64,000 nucleotides of DNA from Burkholderia sp. Ax-1719 (GTDB lineage Bacteria; Pseudomonadota; Gammaproteobacteria; Burkholderiales; Burkholderiaceae). Each line of letters begins with the position of its first letter. The stretch's first letter is position 1. Position numbers and translations under genes: made by a program. The notes beneath the pieces are model-generated. The model saw nothing but the letters and a program-made list of their open reading frames with translations. It was not told where the DNA came from and searched no databases. Location: contig NZ_VWWJ01000001.1 in NCBI RefSeq assembly GCF_011753055.1, positions 248,001 to 312,000 of the forward strand, written 5' to 3'. This document shows positions 8,388 to 17,082 of this stretch, in pieces.

Positions 8388-9215
8388 ATGAATAGAGAAA
8401 TGGAGAAAGAGGCGGGTGGGCACTGGTTGCAACTGCAGGACAAGGTATGTGTAGTGACGGGCGCAGCGGGCGGCATTGGCGCATCGATTGCACAGGTTTT
8501 TGCTGCCGCTGGGGCACGCCTCGCCTTGCTCGATCGCGATAGGGAGAAAGTCCAGACGCTCGCGCAACAACTGAAAACGCAGACCCAAACGATCTCCATC
8601 GCCTGCGATATCGGCGAACCCGCGAGCGTGAGCGACGCCGTGGCACAGGTCGAGCGTGAACTCGGTGTGGCGGACGTGCTCGTGAATAACGCGGGCCTGC
8701 TGCGGCCAGGCGGTATCGAAACGCTTTCGCTCGAAGACTGGAACGCGATGCTGCGCGTGAACCTCACCGGATACATGCTGTGTTCGCAAAGCTTCGGCCG
8801 TTCCATGCTTGCACGTGGTTCGGGCGCGTTGGTGCATGTCGCGTCGATTGCGGCGCGTTACCCGCAGACGCACAGCGGCGCCTATAGCGCGAGCAAGGCC
8901 GCGGTGGCGATGCTGGCGCGCCAGCTTGCTGCGGAGTGGGGGCCACGCGGCGTGCGCAGCAACACGGTGTGTCCCGGCATGATCCGCACGCCGCTTTCCG
9001 AGTCCTTCTACACCCACGGCGATATCGAAGCGCGCCGCAGCGCGATGACCGCCAACCGCCGCATTGGCCAGCCAGACGATATTGCGCACGCCGTGGCGTT
9101 TCTGGCCAGTCCGCGCGCGGACTACATCAATGGCGCCGAACTGGTGGTCGACGGCGGCCTTGACAGCATGTTGATGGACCTCGTGCCGCGCCCTGGCTAC
9201 GCAGCCGCGCGCTAG
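8388..9215 (+). CDS. Short-chain dehydrogenase/reductase (SDR)
   Basis: NAD(P)-dependent oxidoreductase of the classical SDR type, 275 residues. The nucleotide-binding motif TGAAGGIG is at residues 24-31, NNAG follows in the middle, and the catalytic set is Ser in the VASIAARYP region with YSASK. The C-terminal INGAELVVDGG is typical. I chose ATG at 8388 after AAGG; a TTG six bases upstream is less likely. It is the first gene of an operon with a ketosteroid-dehydrogenase-like flavoprotein, so it probably oxidises a ring hydroxyl to the ketone that the flavoprotein then desaturates. Substrate unknown. Confidence 0.88.
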   Translation: MNREMEKEAGGHWLQLQDKVCVVTGAAGGIGASIAQVFAAAGARLALLDRDREKVQTLAQQLKTQTQTISIACDIGEPASVSDAVAQVERELGVADVLVNNAGLLRPGGIETLSLEDWNAMLRVNLTGYMLCSQSFGRSMLARGSGALVHVASIAARYPQTHSGAYSASKAAVAMLARQLAAEWGPRGVRSNTVCPGMIRTPLSESFYTHGDIEARRSAMTANRRIGQPDDIAHAVAFLASPRADYINGAELVVDGGLDSMLMDLVPRPGYAAAR

Positions 9216-9254
9216 AAGCATCAAGACGAAATCGATATGAATGGAGGAGACGCC

Positions 9255-11009
9255 ATGAAAAGCAGCACAACAACATTGCCAGCTGTGTGCGACGTGCTCG
9301 TGGTTGGCGCGGGAGCAGGTGGGTTGTCCACCGCCATCACGGCGCGCAAGGCAGGGCTCGATGTCGTCGTCATCGAGAAAGAGCCGGTATTCGGCGGCAC
9401 CACCGCGTTTTCGGGCGGTGTGCTCTGGATACCGGGAAACCGCCATGGCGCCGCGAACGGTGCGAAGGATACGCGCGAAGCCGCGCGCACCTATCTGCGC
9501 CATGAAGCCGGCGCGTTCTTCGACGAAGCCGCCATTGAGGCGTTTCTCGACTACGGTCCGCAAATGCTCGACTTCTTCGAGCGCGAGACCGACGTCAAGT
9601 TCCTGCCCACGCTCTATCCCGACTATCACCCCGACGCGCCAGGCGGCGTAGATATTGGGCGCTCGGTGGTGGCAGCACCATTCGATGCGAGTCTGCTGGG
9701 CCGGGATCTCGCGCGGCTGCGCCCGCCGCTCAAGACCATCACCTTTATCGGCATGATGTTCAATTCGTCCAATGGCGACCTCAAGCACTTCTTCAACGCG
9801 ACGCGCTCGCTGGCGTCCGCGTGGTATGTGGCGAAGCGCCTGGCCTCGCATCTGAAGGATCTGGCGGTGCACCGGCGCGGCGTGCAGGTGACGAGCGGCA
9901 ATGCGTTGGCTGCGCGGCTTGCGAAATCCGCGCTCGATCTAGGCATTCCGATTTTTACCGGCGTGGCTGCGCGCGAACTGATCTGCGAAGCGGCGCGGGT
10001 CTCCGGCATCCTGGTGGAATCGAGCGGTACGCAGCAACGCATCATGGCGCGGCGCGCGGTGGTGCTGGCAAGCGGCGGCTTTTCGCATGACGCGCAGCGC
10101 ACACTGAACGCCTATCCCCATCGACAGCGCGGCGGGGTCCATGCATCGCCGGTTCCGCAAAGCAACACGGGCGATGGCGCGAAACTCGCTGAAAAGGCGG
10201 GTGCAAAAGCGGTGTTGCACTATCCGCAAGCGGCAGCGTGGATGCCGGTGTCGCGCGTGCCGTTGGGCAACGGACGATACGCCGTCTTTCCGCATTTGCT
10301 CGACCGCTACAAACCGGGCGTGATCGGCGTGACGCGTCACGGGCGGCGCTTTACCAACGAATCGAATTCGTATCACGACGTGGGCGCGGCGATGATCGAA
10401 GCCTGTCGCGACGAAGCGGAAACGGCCATGTGGCTTATCTGCGATCACGCGACGTTGCGCAAATACGGGCTGGGTTACGCCAAGCCCGCGCCGGTGCCGC
10501 TCGGCGCGCTGTTGCGCAACGGCTATCTGCACAAAGGCAAAACGCTCGCCGAACTCGCCCAGCGCGCGGGCATCGACGCGCACAATCTTGAGCAGACCGT
10601 ACGCCGCTACAACGAGCACGCCGCGCGCGGCGAAGACCCCGAATTCGGCCGAGGCTCGACGGCGTTCAACCGCTATCTGGGCGACCCCGCGCAACGTCCC
10701 AACCCATGCGTCGCGCCGCTGCGAGCGGGACCGTATTACGCGCTCAACGTGGTCATGGGCGACCTGGGCACGTTTGATGGCCTGCGCACGAGCGTAAGCG
10801 GCGAAGTGCTTGCCGACGACGGCCAGCCCATCGCCGGTCTCTACGCAGTGGGCAACGACCGCGCGAGCATCATGGGCGGCAACTATCCGGGTGCGGGCAT
10901 CACGTTGGGCCCGATCATGACCTTCGGCTATATCACCGGCAATCACATCGCCGGGCGAATTGATAGGGGCGCGTCATCAGCATTCCATAACGTATCGGCG
11001 GCAGCCTGA
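9255..11009 (+). CDS. FAD-dependent 3-ketosteroid-Delta1-dehydrogenase-like oxidoreductase
   Basis: The 584-residue flavoprotein belongs to the fumarate reductase/ketosteroid dehydrogenase fold. It has an N-terminal Rossmann motif VVGAGAGG near residue 16 with EKE some 20 residues later, a substrate-cap region in the middle, and the family's C-terminal GNYPGAGITLGPIMTFGYI. Such enzymes introduce a double bond next to a ring ketone. GGAGG lies 7 bases before the ATG at 9255; an in-frame ATG at 9237 is less well placed. It follows the SDR by 39 bases and precedes a NIPSNAP gene by 14. Steroid A-ring or 4-oxocyclohexanecarboxylate-type substrates are both plausible. Confidence 0.85.
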   Translation: MKSSTTTLPAVCDVLVVGAGAGGLSTAITARKAGLDVVVIEKEPVFGGTTAFSGGVLWIPGNRHGAANGAKDTREAARTYLRHEAGAFFDEAAIEAFLDYGPQMLDFFERETDVKFLPTLYPDYHPDAPGGVDIGRSVVAAPFDASLLGRDLARLRPPLKTITFIGMMFNSSNGDLKHFFNATRSLASAWYVAKRLASHLKDLAVHRRGVQVTSGNALAARLAKSALDLGIPIFTGVAARELICEAARVSGILVESSGTQQRIMARRAVVLASGGFSHDAQRTLNAYPHRQRGGVHASPVPQSNTGDGAKLAEKAGAKAVLHYPQAAAWMPVSRVPLGNGRYAVFPHLLDRYKPGVIGVTRHGRRFTNESNSYHDVGAAMIEACRDEAETAMWLICDHATLRKYGLGYAKPAPVPLGALLRNGYLHKGKTLAELAQRAGIDAHNLEQTVRRYNEHAARGEDPEFGRGSTAFNRYLGDPAQRPNPCVAPLRAGPYYALNVVMGDLGTFDGLRTSVSGEVLADDGQPIAGLYAVGNDRASIMGGNYPGAGITLGPIMTFGYITGNHIAGRIDRGASSAFHNVSAAA

Positions 11010-11023
11010 GAGCGATTCAGACC

Positions 11024-11359
11024 ATGAGCAAAGACTTTATCGATCATCGCATCTATACGATCCGCCCGCGTGGCATGGCGGAATTTATCGACGTATTCGA
11101 TCGCCTCGCCATGCCGATCCAATTGAAATACCTGGGCGCGCCTGCCGGCTTCTATATGAGCGATATCGGCGCGCTGAATCAGGTCGTGCATCTGTGGGCG
11201 TACGAAAGCATTGCCGATTACGACGCGCGTCGCACCGCGCGCGACGCAGATCCGCACTGGCCCGCGTATCTGCAGGCGTCGGGGCATCTGATTGTCGCGC
11301 AGGAAAGCCGCATCATTCGTCGCGTGGAGTTCAAAAGCCTCTCGCCTCTCACACGCTGA
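11024..11359 (+). CDS. NIPSNAP family protein
   Basis: A 111-residue dimeric alpha-beta barrel-type protein. The pattern HRIYTIRPRGMAEFIDVF, then HLWAYESIADYDARRTAR and DADPHWPAYL, is typical of bacterial NIPSNAP proteins, which often sit in catabolic operons with unknown or isomerase-like roles. It is third in the SDR-flavoprotein operon with only 14 bases after the flavoprotein stop, so it is almost certainly cotranscribed. Start and length are unambiguous. Confidence 0.85.
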   Translation: MSKDFIDHRIYTIRPRGMAEFIDVFDRLAMPIQLKYLGAPAGFYMSDIGALNQVVHLWAYESIADYDARRTARDADPHWPAYLQASGHLIVAQESRIIRRVEFKSLSPLTR

Positions 11360-11478
11360 AAGGGAAGCGAATTCATGAGAGGCGGTGCTCAACGTCGAAG
11401 GTCGCTGGCTTGTCTAAGCCAGCATATAAAGCGCACGAAAAAATGAATGCAGCAGCCCTATTACTGCGCTGATTGCAA

Positions 11479-11615
11479 TTGACTAATGCGCAGCTTCGCA
11501 TTTATCGCGTAGCCCAGGCTGATTATTATCTGCCGGCGTTGTTCAGGCGATGAACAACGCTGGTCTCCAAACCGACTTCGACCTCCGCTTGCGCAAAGGC
11601 GGAGGTCTTTTTTTT
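11479..11615 (+). ncRNA. Candidate small RNA with two hairpins
   Basis: A possible promoter (TTGACT at 11479-11484, 17-base spacer, weak TTATCG at 11502) would start a transcript near 11514. The following 100 bases hold a perfect 10-bp stem (11536-11545 with 11551-11560, 5-base loop) and then a strong intrinsic terminator ending at 11615. No ORF fits. The alternative is that this is only the 3' untranslated region of the NIPSNAP operon, whose last stop is 220 bases upstream. The rest of the 455-base gap 11360-11814 shows only a TATAAT at 11731-11736 that could serve pagL. Confidence 0.35.
11580..11615 (+). terminator. Rho-independent terminator
   Basis: GACCTCCGC (11580-11588) pairs with GCGGAGGTC (11599-11607) and is followed directly by eight T residues (11608-11615). 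It ends either the SDR operon or the small RNA candidate. Confidence 0.85.
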
Positions 11616-11814
11616 CATTGTCGGCAACCATCGCAACACGTTATTGCGAATCTTGAACGCATTTCGATTTTCCCTCTTTCGTAAATAAAGCATTGCGCTG
11701 GCGTGACGCAAACAAACATGTCACTGAATTTATAATCCGCCGGTCGTGCGATTTGGCGCTTTAAAGATTCGAACATTCATGTGCGCCAGAATCAGAATTC
11801 GAAAGAGTGAGAAA

Positions 11815-12363
11815 ATGCGAAAAAGAAGACTACCGCTCGCCGTTCTCTTTGCAGGAGTGTGCCTCGGTTCAAGCGCCGCGCGCGCAGATCAATGGGGCGT
11901 TCAGTTTGCCGGCGGCGTTGCCGACCACGACGTGAAAAAAGCCGATCTCGGCGTCGTCTGGGACCCCGGCTGGCAGTGGTGGAATATCGGCGGTTATCAT
12001 TTCACCGTGGTTGGCGAAGGCCATGTGGCCTACTGGGACATTCGCGAGAAGCCGTCCGCCAACGCGAACATCTGGGAATTCGGCTTTACGCCTGTGTTCC
12101 GCTTCATCAAGAATTCAGGCTTTATCCGCCCATTCATCGAAGCGGGCGTGGGCGTGCGATTGCTCTCGCACGTGGACGAAACGCCAGACCGGAGCTTTTC
12201 GTCCTCGTTCCAGTTCGCGGATATGGTAGGGGTGGGGGCGCAGTTCGGCGAACACCAGAATTACCAGGCAGGCTTCCGCTTCCAGCATCTATCGAATGCC
12301 GGGCTCAAACATCCGAACCCCGGCATCAATTTCAGCCAGATTTACGTCCAATACAATTTTTAA
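11815..12363 (+). CDS. pagL: Lipid A 3-O-deacylase, PagL type
   Basis: An outer-membrane beta-barrel esterase that removes the 3-O acyl chain of lipid A. The 182-residue precursor has a signal peptide of about 24 residues ending ...SSAARA. The family motif near the C-terminus, QHLSNAG, gives the catalytic His158 and Ser160, with Asn168 as oxyanion residue and the terminal VQYNF typical of a barrel end. Where P. aeruginosa PagL has the third triad residue (Glu, 14 after the His) this protein has Asn172. GAGTGAGA lies before the ATG at 11815; upstream in-frame codons lack a signal-peptide-like start. The AT-rich upstream TATAAT suggests its own promoter. Confidence 0.85.
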   Translation: MRKRRLPLAVLFAGVCLGSSAARADQWGVQFAGGVADHDVKKADLGVVWDPGWQWWNIGGYHFTVVGEGHVAYWDIREKPSANANIWEFGFTPVFRFIKNSGFIRPFIEAGVGVRLLSHVDETPDRSFSSSFQFADMVGVGAQFGEHQNYQAGFRFQHLSNAGLKHPNPGINFSQIYVQYNF

Positions 12364-12509
12364 AACGTAGCCGCGCTTTACACGCGCGCATGCGTTATCA
12401 CGCTTGCGCGTGGTTTCATTTTTCCTTCACATTACAGGTTGCGTACGCAACTAATGCGATTCGCAACCGCCAAGCATTTGTCCCCTTATTATTTTGGGTC
12501 GGGCGTTTA

Positions 12510-12554
12510 ATCGATTTGTGCAACGCAGCAGGTACAAAAACGAAACAAATCGAT
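12510..12554. promoter_or_regulatory. 10-bp dyad upstream of adc operon
   Basis: ATCGATTTGT (12510-12519) is repeated inverted as ACAAATCGAT (12545-12554). It lies in the 367-base gap between pagL and adc, about 180 bases before adc, and is a candidate regulator site. The first part of the gap has only a weak GC hairpin after pagL (about 12379-12412). Confidence 0.3.
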
Positions 12555-12572
12555 ATCGGGCAAAGCGGGGGC

Positions 12573-12689
12573 ATGATGAAAGCGAGAACAATATACGGGT
12601 ATTTCCTTTCAAACGCCTTTTTAATTGCCGGAATCGCAATGGTGTTTGTTGCTATCGAATCTCACCAGACGATCCATTCGCCTCTATGA
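12573..12689 (+). CDS. Possible small membrane protein
   Basis: A 38-residue reading frame starting ATGATG after GCGGGGG encodes a short basic start (MMKART) followed by one hydrophobic stretch (about residues 8-27, [18 protein letters not shown]) and a polar tail. The local base composition is more AT-rich than in neighbouring genes. A single-pass membrane microprotein is possible, but chance cannot be excluded and no family is recognised. Confidence 0.25.
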   Translation: MMKARTIYGYFLSNAFLIAGIAMVFVAIESHQTIHSPL

Positions 12690-12730
12690 TTAGTCGCGAC
12701 GTTTTACCGCAGCTCAGACATGAGGACAGC

Positions 12731-13546
12731 ATGGATCTAGCACAAATCCGCCGCGAGGCGTTTGCAATGCCGGTACACAATCCCGCGTATCCGCGACCGC
12801 CGTTTCGCTTCGTCAATCGCGAATACTTCATCATCACCTACGAAACCGATCCCGAAGCGCTGCGCGCCATCGTGCCGGAGCCGCTCAAGCCCGAGAACAA
12901 TCTCGTGCATTACGAGTTCATCCGCATGCCGGATTCGTCGGGTTTCGGCGATTACACCGAAAGCGGCCAGGTCGTGTCGGTGCGCGATCCGCAAGGACGT
13001 CTTGGCAACTACACCCACTCCATGTATCTCGACGACGAAGGCCCGATCGCCGGCGGCCGCGAGATCTGGGGCTTCCCGAAGAAGCTCGCGCGACCGGTGC
13101 TGGGCGTGGATGGTAACGACACGCTGCTCGGCACGCTCGATTACGGCACGCAACGTGTGGCCACGGGCACGATGGGCTACAAGCATCACGTGCTCAACAA
13201 CGAAGACGAGCGCCGCAAACTCGCCGATACGCCGAACTATCTGCTCAAGGTGATTCCGCATGTGGACGGCACGGCGCGCATCTGCGAACTCGTGCGCTTC
13301 TATCTGCGCGATGTGACGGTCACCGGCGCGTGGAGCGGTCCCGCTGCACTCGAACTGCATCCGCATGCCCTCGCGCCCGTCGCGGATCTGCCGGTGCGTC
13401 GCGTGGTCGGTGCGCGTCATGTGATCGCGAACCTCACGCTCGATATTGGCGAAGTCGCTTTCGACTACCTCGCCGATACGTCCAGCGCGACCGGCGCAAG
13501 TAACAAGCCGGCGCGTCATAGCGACGAAGAACCCGCACTGGTCTGA
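12731..13546 (+). CDS. adc: Acetoacetate decarboxylase
   Basis: It decarboxylates acetoacetate to acetone and CO2 through a Schiff base. The 271-residue protein carries the conserved [12 protein letters not shown] with adjacent lysines 117 and 118, corresponding to the catalytic Lys115/Lys116 pair of the clostridial enzyme. I chose ATG at 12731 ([11 protein letters not shown]), preceded by GAGGAC; the open frame upstream is noncoding in character. The C-terminal tail of about 20 residues is low-complexity. It starts an operon with bdhA (28 bases on) and a patatin-like hydrolase, which together would handle 3-hydroxybutyrate and acetoacetate. Confidence 0.92.
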   Translation: MDLAQIRREAFAMPVHNPAYPRPPFRFVNREYFIITYETDPEALRAIVPEPLKPENNLVHYEFIRMPDSSGFGDYTESGQVVSVRDPQGRLGNYTHSMYLDDEGPIAGGREIWGFPKKLARPVLGVDGNDTLLGTLDYGTQRVATGTMGYKHHVLNNEDERRKLADTPNYLLKVIPHVDGTARICELVRFYLRDVTVTGAWSGPAALELHPHALAPVADLPVRRVVGARHVIANLTLDIGEVAFDYLADTSSATGASNKPARHSDEEPALV

Positions 13547-13574
13547 TTTTTAACTGATTCAATAAGGATTACTT

Positions 13575-14357
13575 ATGTCGTTGAAGAACAAGGTGGCCGT
13601 GATTACCGGCGCAGCAAGCGGTATTGGCGAACATTGCGCACGTCATTTTGCGCAGCAGGGCGCGGCGGTGGTGATCGCCGACCTGAATCTCGCCGCGGCG
13701 GGCAAGGTTGCCGACAGCATCAACGCAGAGGGTGGCCGTGCGCTGGCCGTGGCGATGGACGTCACCAATGAAGAAGCCGTGAATGCGGGCATCGAAGAAG
13801 CGGCGAAAGTATTCGGCGGCATCGACGTGCTGGTTTCGAACGCGGGCATCCAGATCATCAGCCCGGTTGACGAATTCGCCTTCAGCGACTGGAAGAAGAT
13901 GCTGGCGATTCACCTCGACGGCGCGTTCCTCACCACCAAGGCCGTGCTCAAGCATATGTACAGCAGCGGCAAGGGCGGCTCGATCGTCTATATGGGCTCG
14001 GTGCATTCGCACGAAGCCTCGAAACTCAAGGCCGCGTATGTGACCGCCAAGCACGGCCTGCTGGGCCTTGCGCGCGTGGTCGCCAAGGAAGGCGGTTCGC
14101 GCGGTGTGCGCGCCAACGTCGTGTGTCCGGGCTTCGTGCGCACGCCGCTGGTGGACAAGCAGATTCCGGAACAGGCCAAGGCGCTGGGTATTTCCGAAGC
14201 GGACGTCATCAAGAACGTGATGCTCAAGGACACCGTGGACGGCGAATTCACCACGCTCGCCGATGTCGCCACTACGGTCGCCTTCCTCGCGGGCTTCGAG
14301 TCCAACGCGCTGACGGGGCAATCGGTGCTCGTCACGCACGGCTGGTCGATGCACTAA
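13575..14357 (+). CDS. bdhA: D-3-hydroxybutyrate dehydrogenase
   Basis: An SDR enzyme that interconverts D-3-hydroxybutyrate and acetoacetate with NAD. It has 260 residues with TGAASGIG at 11-18, SNAG in the middle, the catalytic Ser in [11 protein letters not shown] followed by YVTAK, and the family-typical ending [16 protein letters not shown]. The segment [19 protein letters not shown] after the active site is characteristic of 3-hydroxybutyrate dehydrogenases rather than general SDRs. Position between adc and a patatin-like hydrolase supports ketone-body or polyhydroxybutyrate metabolism. Confidence 0.92.
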   Translation: MSLKNKVAVITGAASGIGEHCARHFAQQGAAVVIADLNLAAAGKVADSINAEGGRALAVAMDVTNEEAVNAGIEEAAKVFGGIDVLVSNAGIQIISPVDEFAFSDWKKMLAIHLDGAFLTTKAVLKHMYSSGKGGSIVYMGSVHSHEASKLKAAYVTAKHGLLGLARVVAKEGGSRGVRANVVCPGFVRTPLVDKQIPEQAKALGISEADVIKNVMLKDTVDGEFTTLADVATTVAFLAGFESNALTGQSVLVTHGWSMH

Positions 14358-14366
14358 GGAGGGTCT

Positions 14367-15647
14367 ATGCGCAGCAGCAAAACAACCGCAAACACGATGC
14401 ACAACGCAGAGCGCAACCCGCAGCGCAAGCCGTTTGAGCTGCCGCGCTATGACGAAATCGCACTCGTCCTGCAAGGCGGCGGCGCGCTCGGCTCCTATCA
14501 GGCCGGCGTGTTCGAAGGCCTCGCGCAGGCGGGTGTCGAGCCGCACTGGATCGCGGGCGTGTCGATTGGCGCGCTCAATACGGCGATCATTGCAGGCAAT
14601 GCGCCGGATCAGCGCGTGGCCGCTTTGCGCGGCTTCTGGGAGTCGATCTGCCATCCGCTCGACTGGTTTGGCAATCTCGGCTCACTGGCGCTGCCGCTGT
14701 TCGGTCACAACGATCTGGCGCGCCGCTGGGCCAGCATGTGGGCCGCGGGCCGTGCGCTGACCGAAGGTCAGCCGGGCTTCTTCGCGCCGCGCCGGCCGCT
14801 GCCGGTCGCGGGCTGGCAGAAGGCGCAGCCCAGCGCCGTGAGCTATTACGATACGGCCGCGCTCAAGGCCACCCTGCAACGCTTTGCCGATTTCGACCGC
14901 ATCAACGATGGTCCGATACGCGTGTCAGTAGGCGCCGTGAACGTGCGCAGCGGCAACCTGGTGTATTTCGACAACACGAAAATGCGCCTGGAACCCGAGC
15001 ATTTCATGGCATCGGGTGCCTTGCCGCCGGGCTTTCCGGCGGTGGAGATCGAAGGCGAATACTACTGGGACGGCGGTCTGGTTTCGAATACGCCGCTCAC
15101 GGAAGTGCTGCGCGATGCGGATCACAAGGACACACTGGTGTTCCAGGTCGATCTATGGAGCGCCAACGGCAATGTGCCCGCCGATTTCATGGACGTCGCC
15201 GAGCGCGCCAAGGACATCCAGTATTCGAGCCGCACGCGCGCGATTACCAACATGCTCGCCGATCGCCAGAAGCACGCGCGCTTCATCAAGGAACTGCTGG
15301 AGCACGTCCCGGCCGAAGCGCGCCGCAGCGACCCGCTGTTTCGCCTCGCTGAAACCGTGGCCGACGGCTCGTCGATCAACGTCGTGCATCTGATCTACAA
15401 GAACAAACCGTATGAAGGCCACTACAAGGACTACGAGTTCAGCATCGATACGATGGAGGAGCACTGGTCGAGCGGACTGGAGGATATTCGCGCGTCGTTC
15501 TCGCATCCTGACTGGTTCGCGGTGCCGAGCCGCGAGCAGGGTTTCGTGACGCACGATATCCATCGCCGCGCGGGCGAAGTGCCCGAATCCGACCGCAACG
15601 ATCTGCCGACCGCACACGAGCCGGTGGACGTGCAACTGCCCGCATAA
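14367..15647 (+). CDS. Patatin-like phospholipase with DUF3734 C-terminus
   Basis: A serine hydrolase of 426 residues. The patatin domain (about residues 30-245) has the oxyanion loop GGGALG at 37-42, nucleophile Ser66 in GVSIG, and the catalytic Asp in DGGLVSNTP. The C-terminal third fits the DUF3734 extension seen with bacterial patatins beside 3-hydroxybutyrate dehydrogenase. Only 9 bases separate it from bdhA. It may release acyl chains or hydroxybutyrate oligomers for the upstream enzymes; the substrate is not shown by sequence. AGGAGG precedes the start. Confidence 0.88.
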   Translation: MRSSKTTANTMHNAERNPQRKPFELPRYDEIALVLQGGGALGSYQAGVFEGLAQAGVEPHWIAGVSIGALNTAIIAGNAPDQRVAALRGFWESICHPLDWFGNLGSLALPLFGHNDLARRWASMWAAGRALTEGQPGFFAPRRPLPVAGWQKAQPSAVSYYDTAALKATLQRFADFDRINDGPIRVSVGAVNVRSGNLVYFDNTKMRLEPEHFMASGALPPGFPAVEIEGEYYWDGGLVSNTPLTEVLRDADHKDTLVFQVDLWSANGNVPADFMDVAERAKDIQYSSRTRAITNMLADRQKHARFIKELLEHVPAEARRSDPLFRLAETVADGSSINVVHLIYKNKPYEGHYKDYEFSIDTMEEHWSSGLEDIRASFSHPDWFAVPSREQGFVTHDIHRRAGEVPESDRNDLPTAHEPVDVQLPA

Positions 15648-15668
15648 ATCCCGCTGAGGGGCATCAGG

Positions 15669-16919
15669 TCACGCGGCGAGCGCGCTTTCGCGTTCGCCGC
15701 GTTTTTCCTGCGTGCGCAGCAAACCCTGCTGCATGTCGTAGCCCGAAGGATGCTGATAAACGCGCAGCCCAAACTCGGGCAGCACGGCGATCAGATGGTC
15801 GAACAGATCCGACTGGATCGCTTCATACTCGACCCACGTAGTGGTATTCGTAAAACAATAGAGTTCGAGCGGCACGCCTTCTGCACTGCTCGGCAACTGG
15901 CGCACCATGCAGGTCATCTCGCGATGAATGCCCGGGTGACGTTGCAGATATTGCTCGACATAGGCGCGGAATGTGCCCAGATTCGTGAGCTGCCGGCGGT
16001 TGGCCGCGCATTCGCCCGCATTGCCGAGCGCGCCATTGAACTGCGTGAGCGCATCGCGCTTGTGCGCCAGATAATCCTGCAACAGCGTGAAGCGTTCGAG
16101 CCGCGCCAGCGCCTGGGCTTCGAGAAAGCGCACGCTGGTGGCGTCGATAAAGAGCGCGCGCTTGATGCGCCGCCCGCCCGCCTCCGTCATGCCGCGCCAG
16201 TTCTGGTAGCTCTCCGTGATGAGCTTCCAGGTGGGAATCGTGATGATGGTGTGATCGAAATTCGTCACCTTCACGGTATTGAGCGTAATGTCGATCACCG
16301 TGCCGTCCGCGCCGGCGCTGGGCATCGTGATCCAGTCGCCGATACGCAGCATGTCGTTCGACGAAAGCTGCACGCCCGCCACGAGGCCCAGAATCGTGTC
16401 CTTGAAAATCAGCATGAGCACCGCCGACATCGCGCCGATACCCGAAAGCAGCAGGCCGATCTGCTTGCCCGTCGCATCGCCGATCACGACCAGCGCGGCG
16501 GTGATGAACATGACGAGCTTGACCAGTTGCATCGCGCCTTTGAGCGAGAGGCGCGGCTGATCCTGACGCGTAGTGCGATGCGCGTGCTCGAACGCGGAGA
16601 GCGTGGCGCTGATGGTCATCGTCACCAGCATGACGATCAGCGCGAAGCTGACTTTATCGACGGTCTGCGCGATGGACTCGGGCACGCCCGGCACCATGCC
16701 GATGCCCAGGCGGATCACCACGAAAGGCGTCACGCGACTCAGCCATTTGAACGCGCCGAACTCGAACAGCGCATCGTCGATGCGCGTCGTGGAGCGCTGC
16801 GCAAGACGCGCGACGACGCGAAACAGCAGGAAGTGGACGGCGGCGCTGACGACGCCTGCGGCAGCGAGCAAAACGAGCGAGCCGACCAACGGCTCAAACC
16901 AGACTTGATTCACATTCAT
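15669..16919 (-). CDS. MscS-family mechanosensitive channel, YbdG/MscM-like
   Basis: A 416-residue membrane channel that would release solutes on hypo-osmotic shock. There are about five hydrophobic segments in the first 180 residues. The pore helix lies near GLLLSGIGAMSAVLMLIFKDTILGLVAG, then the MscS beta domain (VQLSSNDMLRIGDWI, GTVIDITLNTVKVTNFD, IITIPTW) and a long soluble C-terminal part. This length and the C-terminal region resemble E. coli YbdG more than the smaller MscS. It is monocistronic and converges with the patatin operon; the catabolic operon on the same strand upstream ends in a terminator before it. Confidence 0.85.
   Translation of the reverse strand: MNVNQVWFEPLVGSLVLLAAAGVVSAAVHFLLFRVVARLAQRSTTRIDDALFEFGAFKWLSRVTPFVVIRLGIGMVPGVPESIAQTVDKVSFALIVMLVTMTISATLSAFEHAHRTTRQDQPRLSLKGAMQLVKLVMFITAALVVIGDATGKQIGLLLSGIGAMSAVLMLIFKDTILGLVAGVQLSSNDMLRIGDWITMPSAGADGTVIDITLNTVKVTNFDHTIITIPTWKLITESYQNWRGMTEAGGRRIKRALFIDATSVRFLEAQALARLERFTLLQDYLAHKRDALTQFNGALGNAGECAANRRQLTNLGTFRAYVEQYLQRHPGIHREMTCMVRQLPSSAEGVPLELYCFTNTTTWVEYEAIQSDLFDHLIAVLPEFGLRVYQHPSGYDMQQGLLRTQEKRGERESALAA
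15672..15706 (+). terminator. Rho-independent terminator inside the end of the opposite gene
   Basis: CGCGGCGA (15672-15679) pairs with TCGCCGCG (15694-15701), followed by TTTTT (15702-15706). It would end the adc-bdhA-patatin operon and overlaps the last codons of the converging channel gene. Confidence 0.6.
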
Positions 16920-16969
16920 GGGGTGTTGCAGTTTCCTTTTTCAAACGCCTGAAGCGATTTAAAACGCAC

Positions 16970-17008
16970 GGATAAAAAGAAACCGGCGCGGGGAGCACAC
17001 CGCGCCGG
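16970..17008 (-). terminator. Rho-independent terminator of the carboxylase operon
   Basis: On the minus strand a 9-bp GC stem, CCGGCGCGG with CCGCGCCGG (17008-17000 with 16991-16983), is followed by a T-rich tail, TTTCTTTTTA. It lies about 75 bases after the last gene of the operon. Confidence 0.7.
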
Positions 17009-17082
17009 AGGTCGTAGGGTACTTGAAAGGGACCGTGCGCGCGAGCCTGGGTTCCGCGCGCGCGGTTGTTGACGTACGTGGA

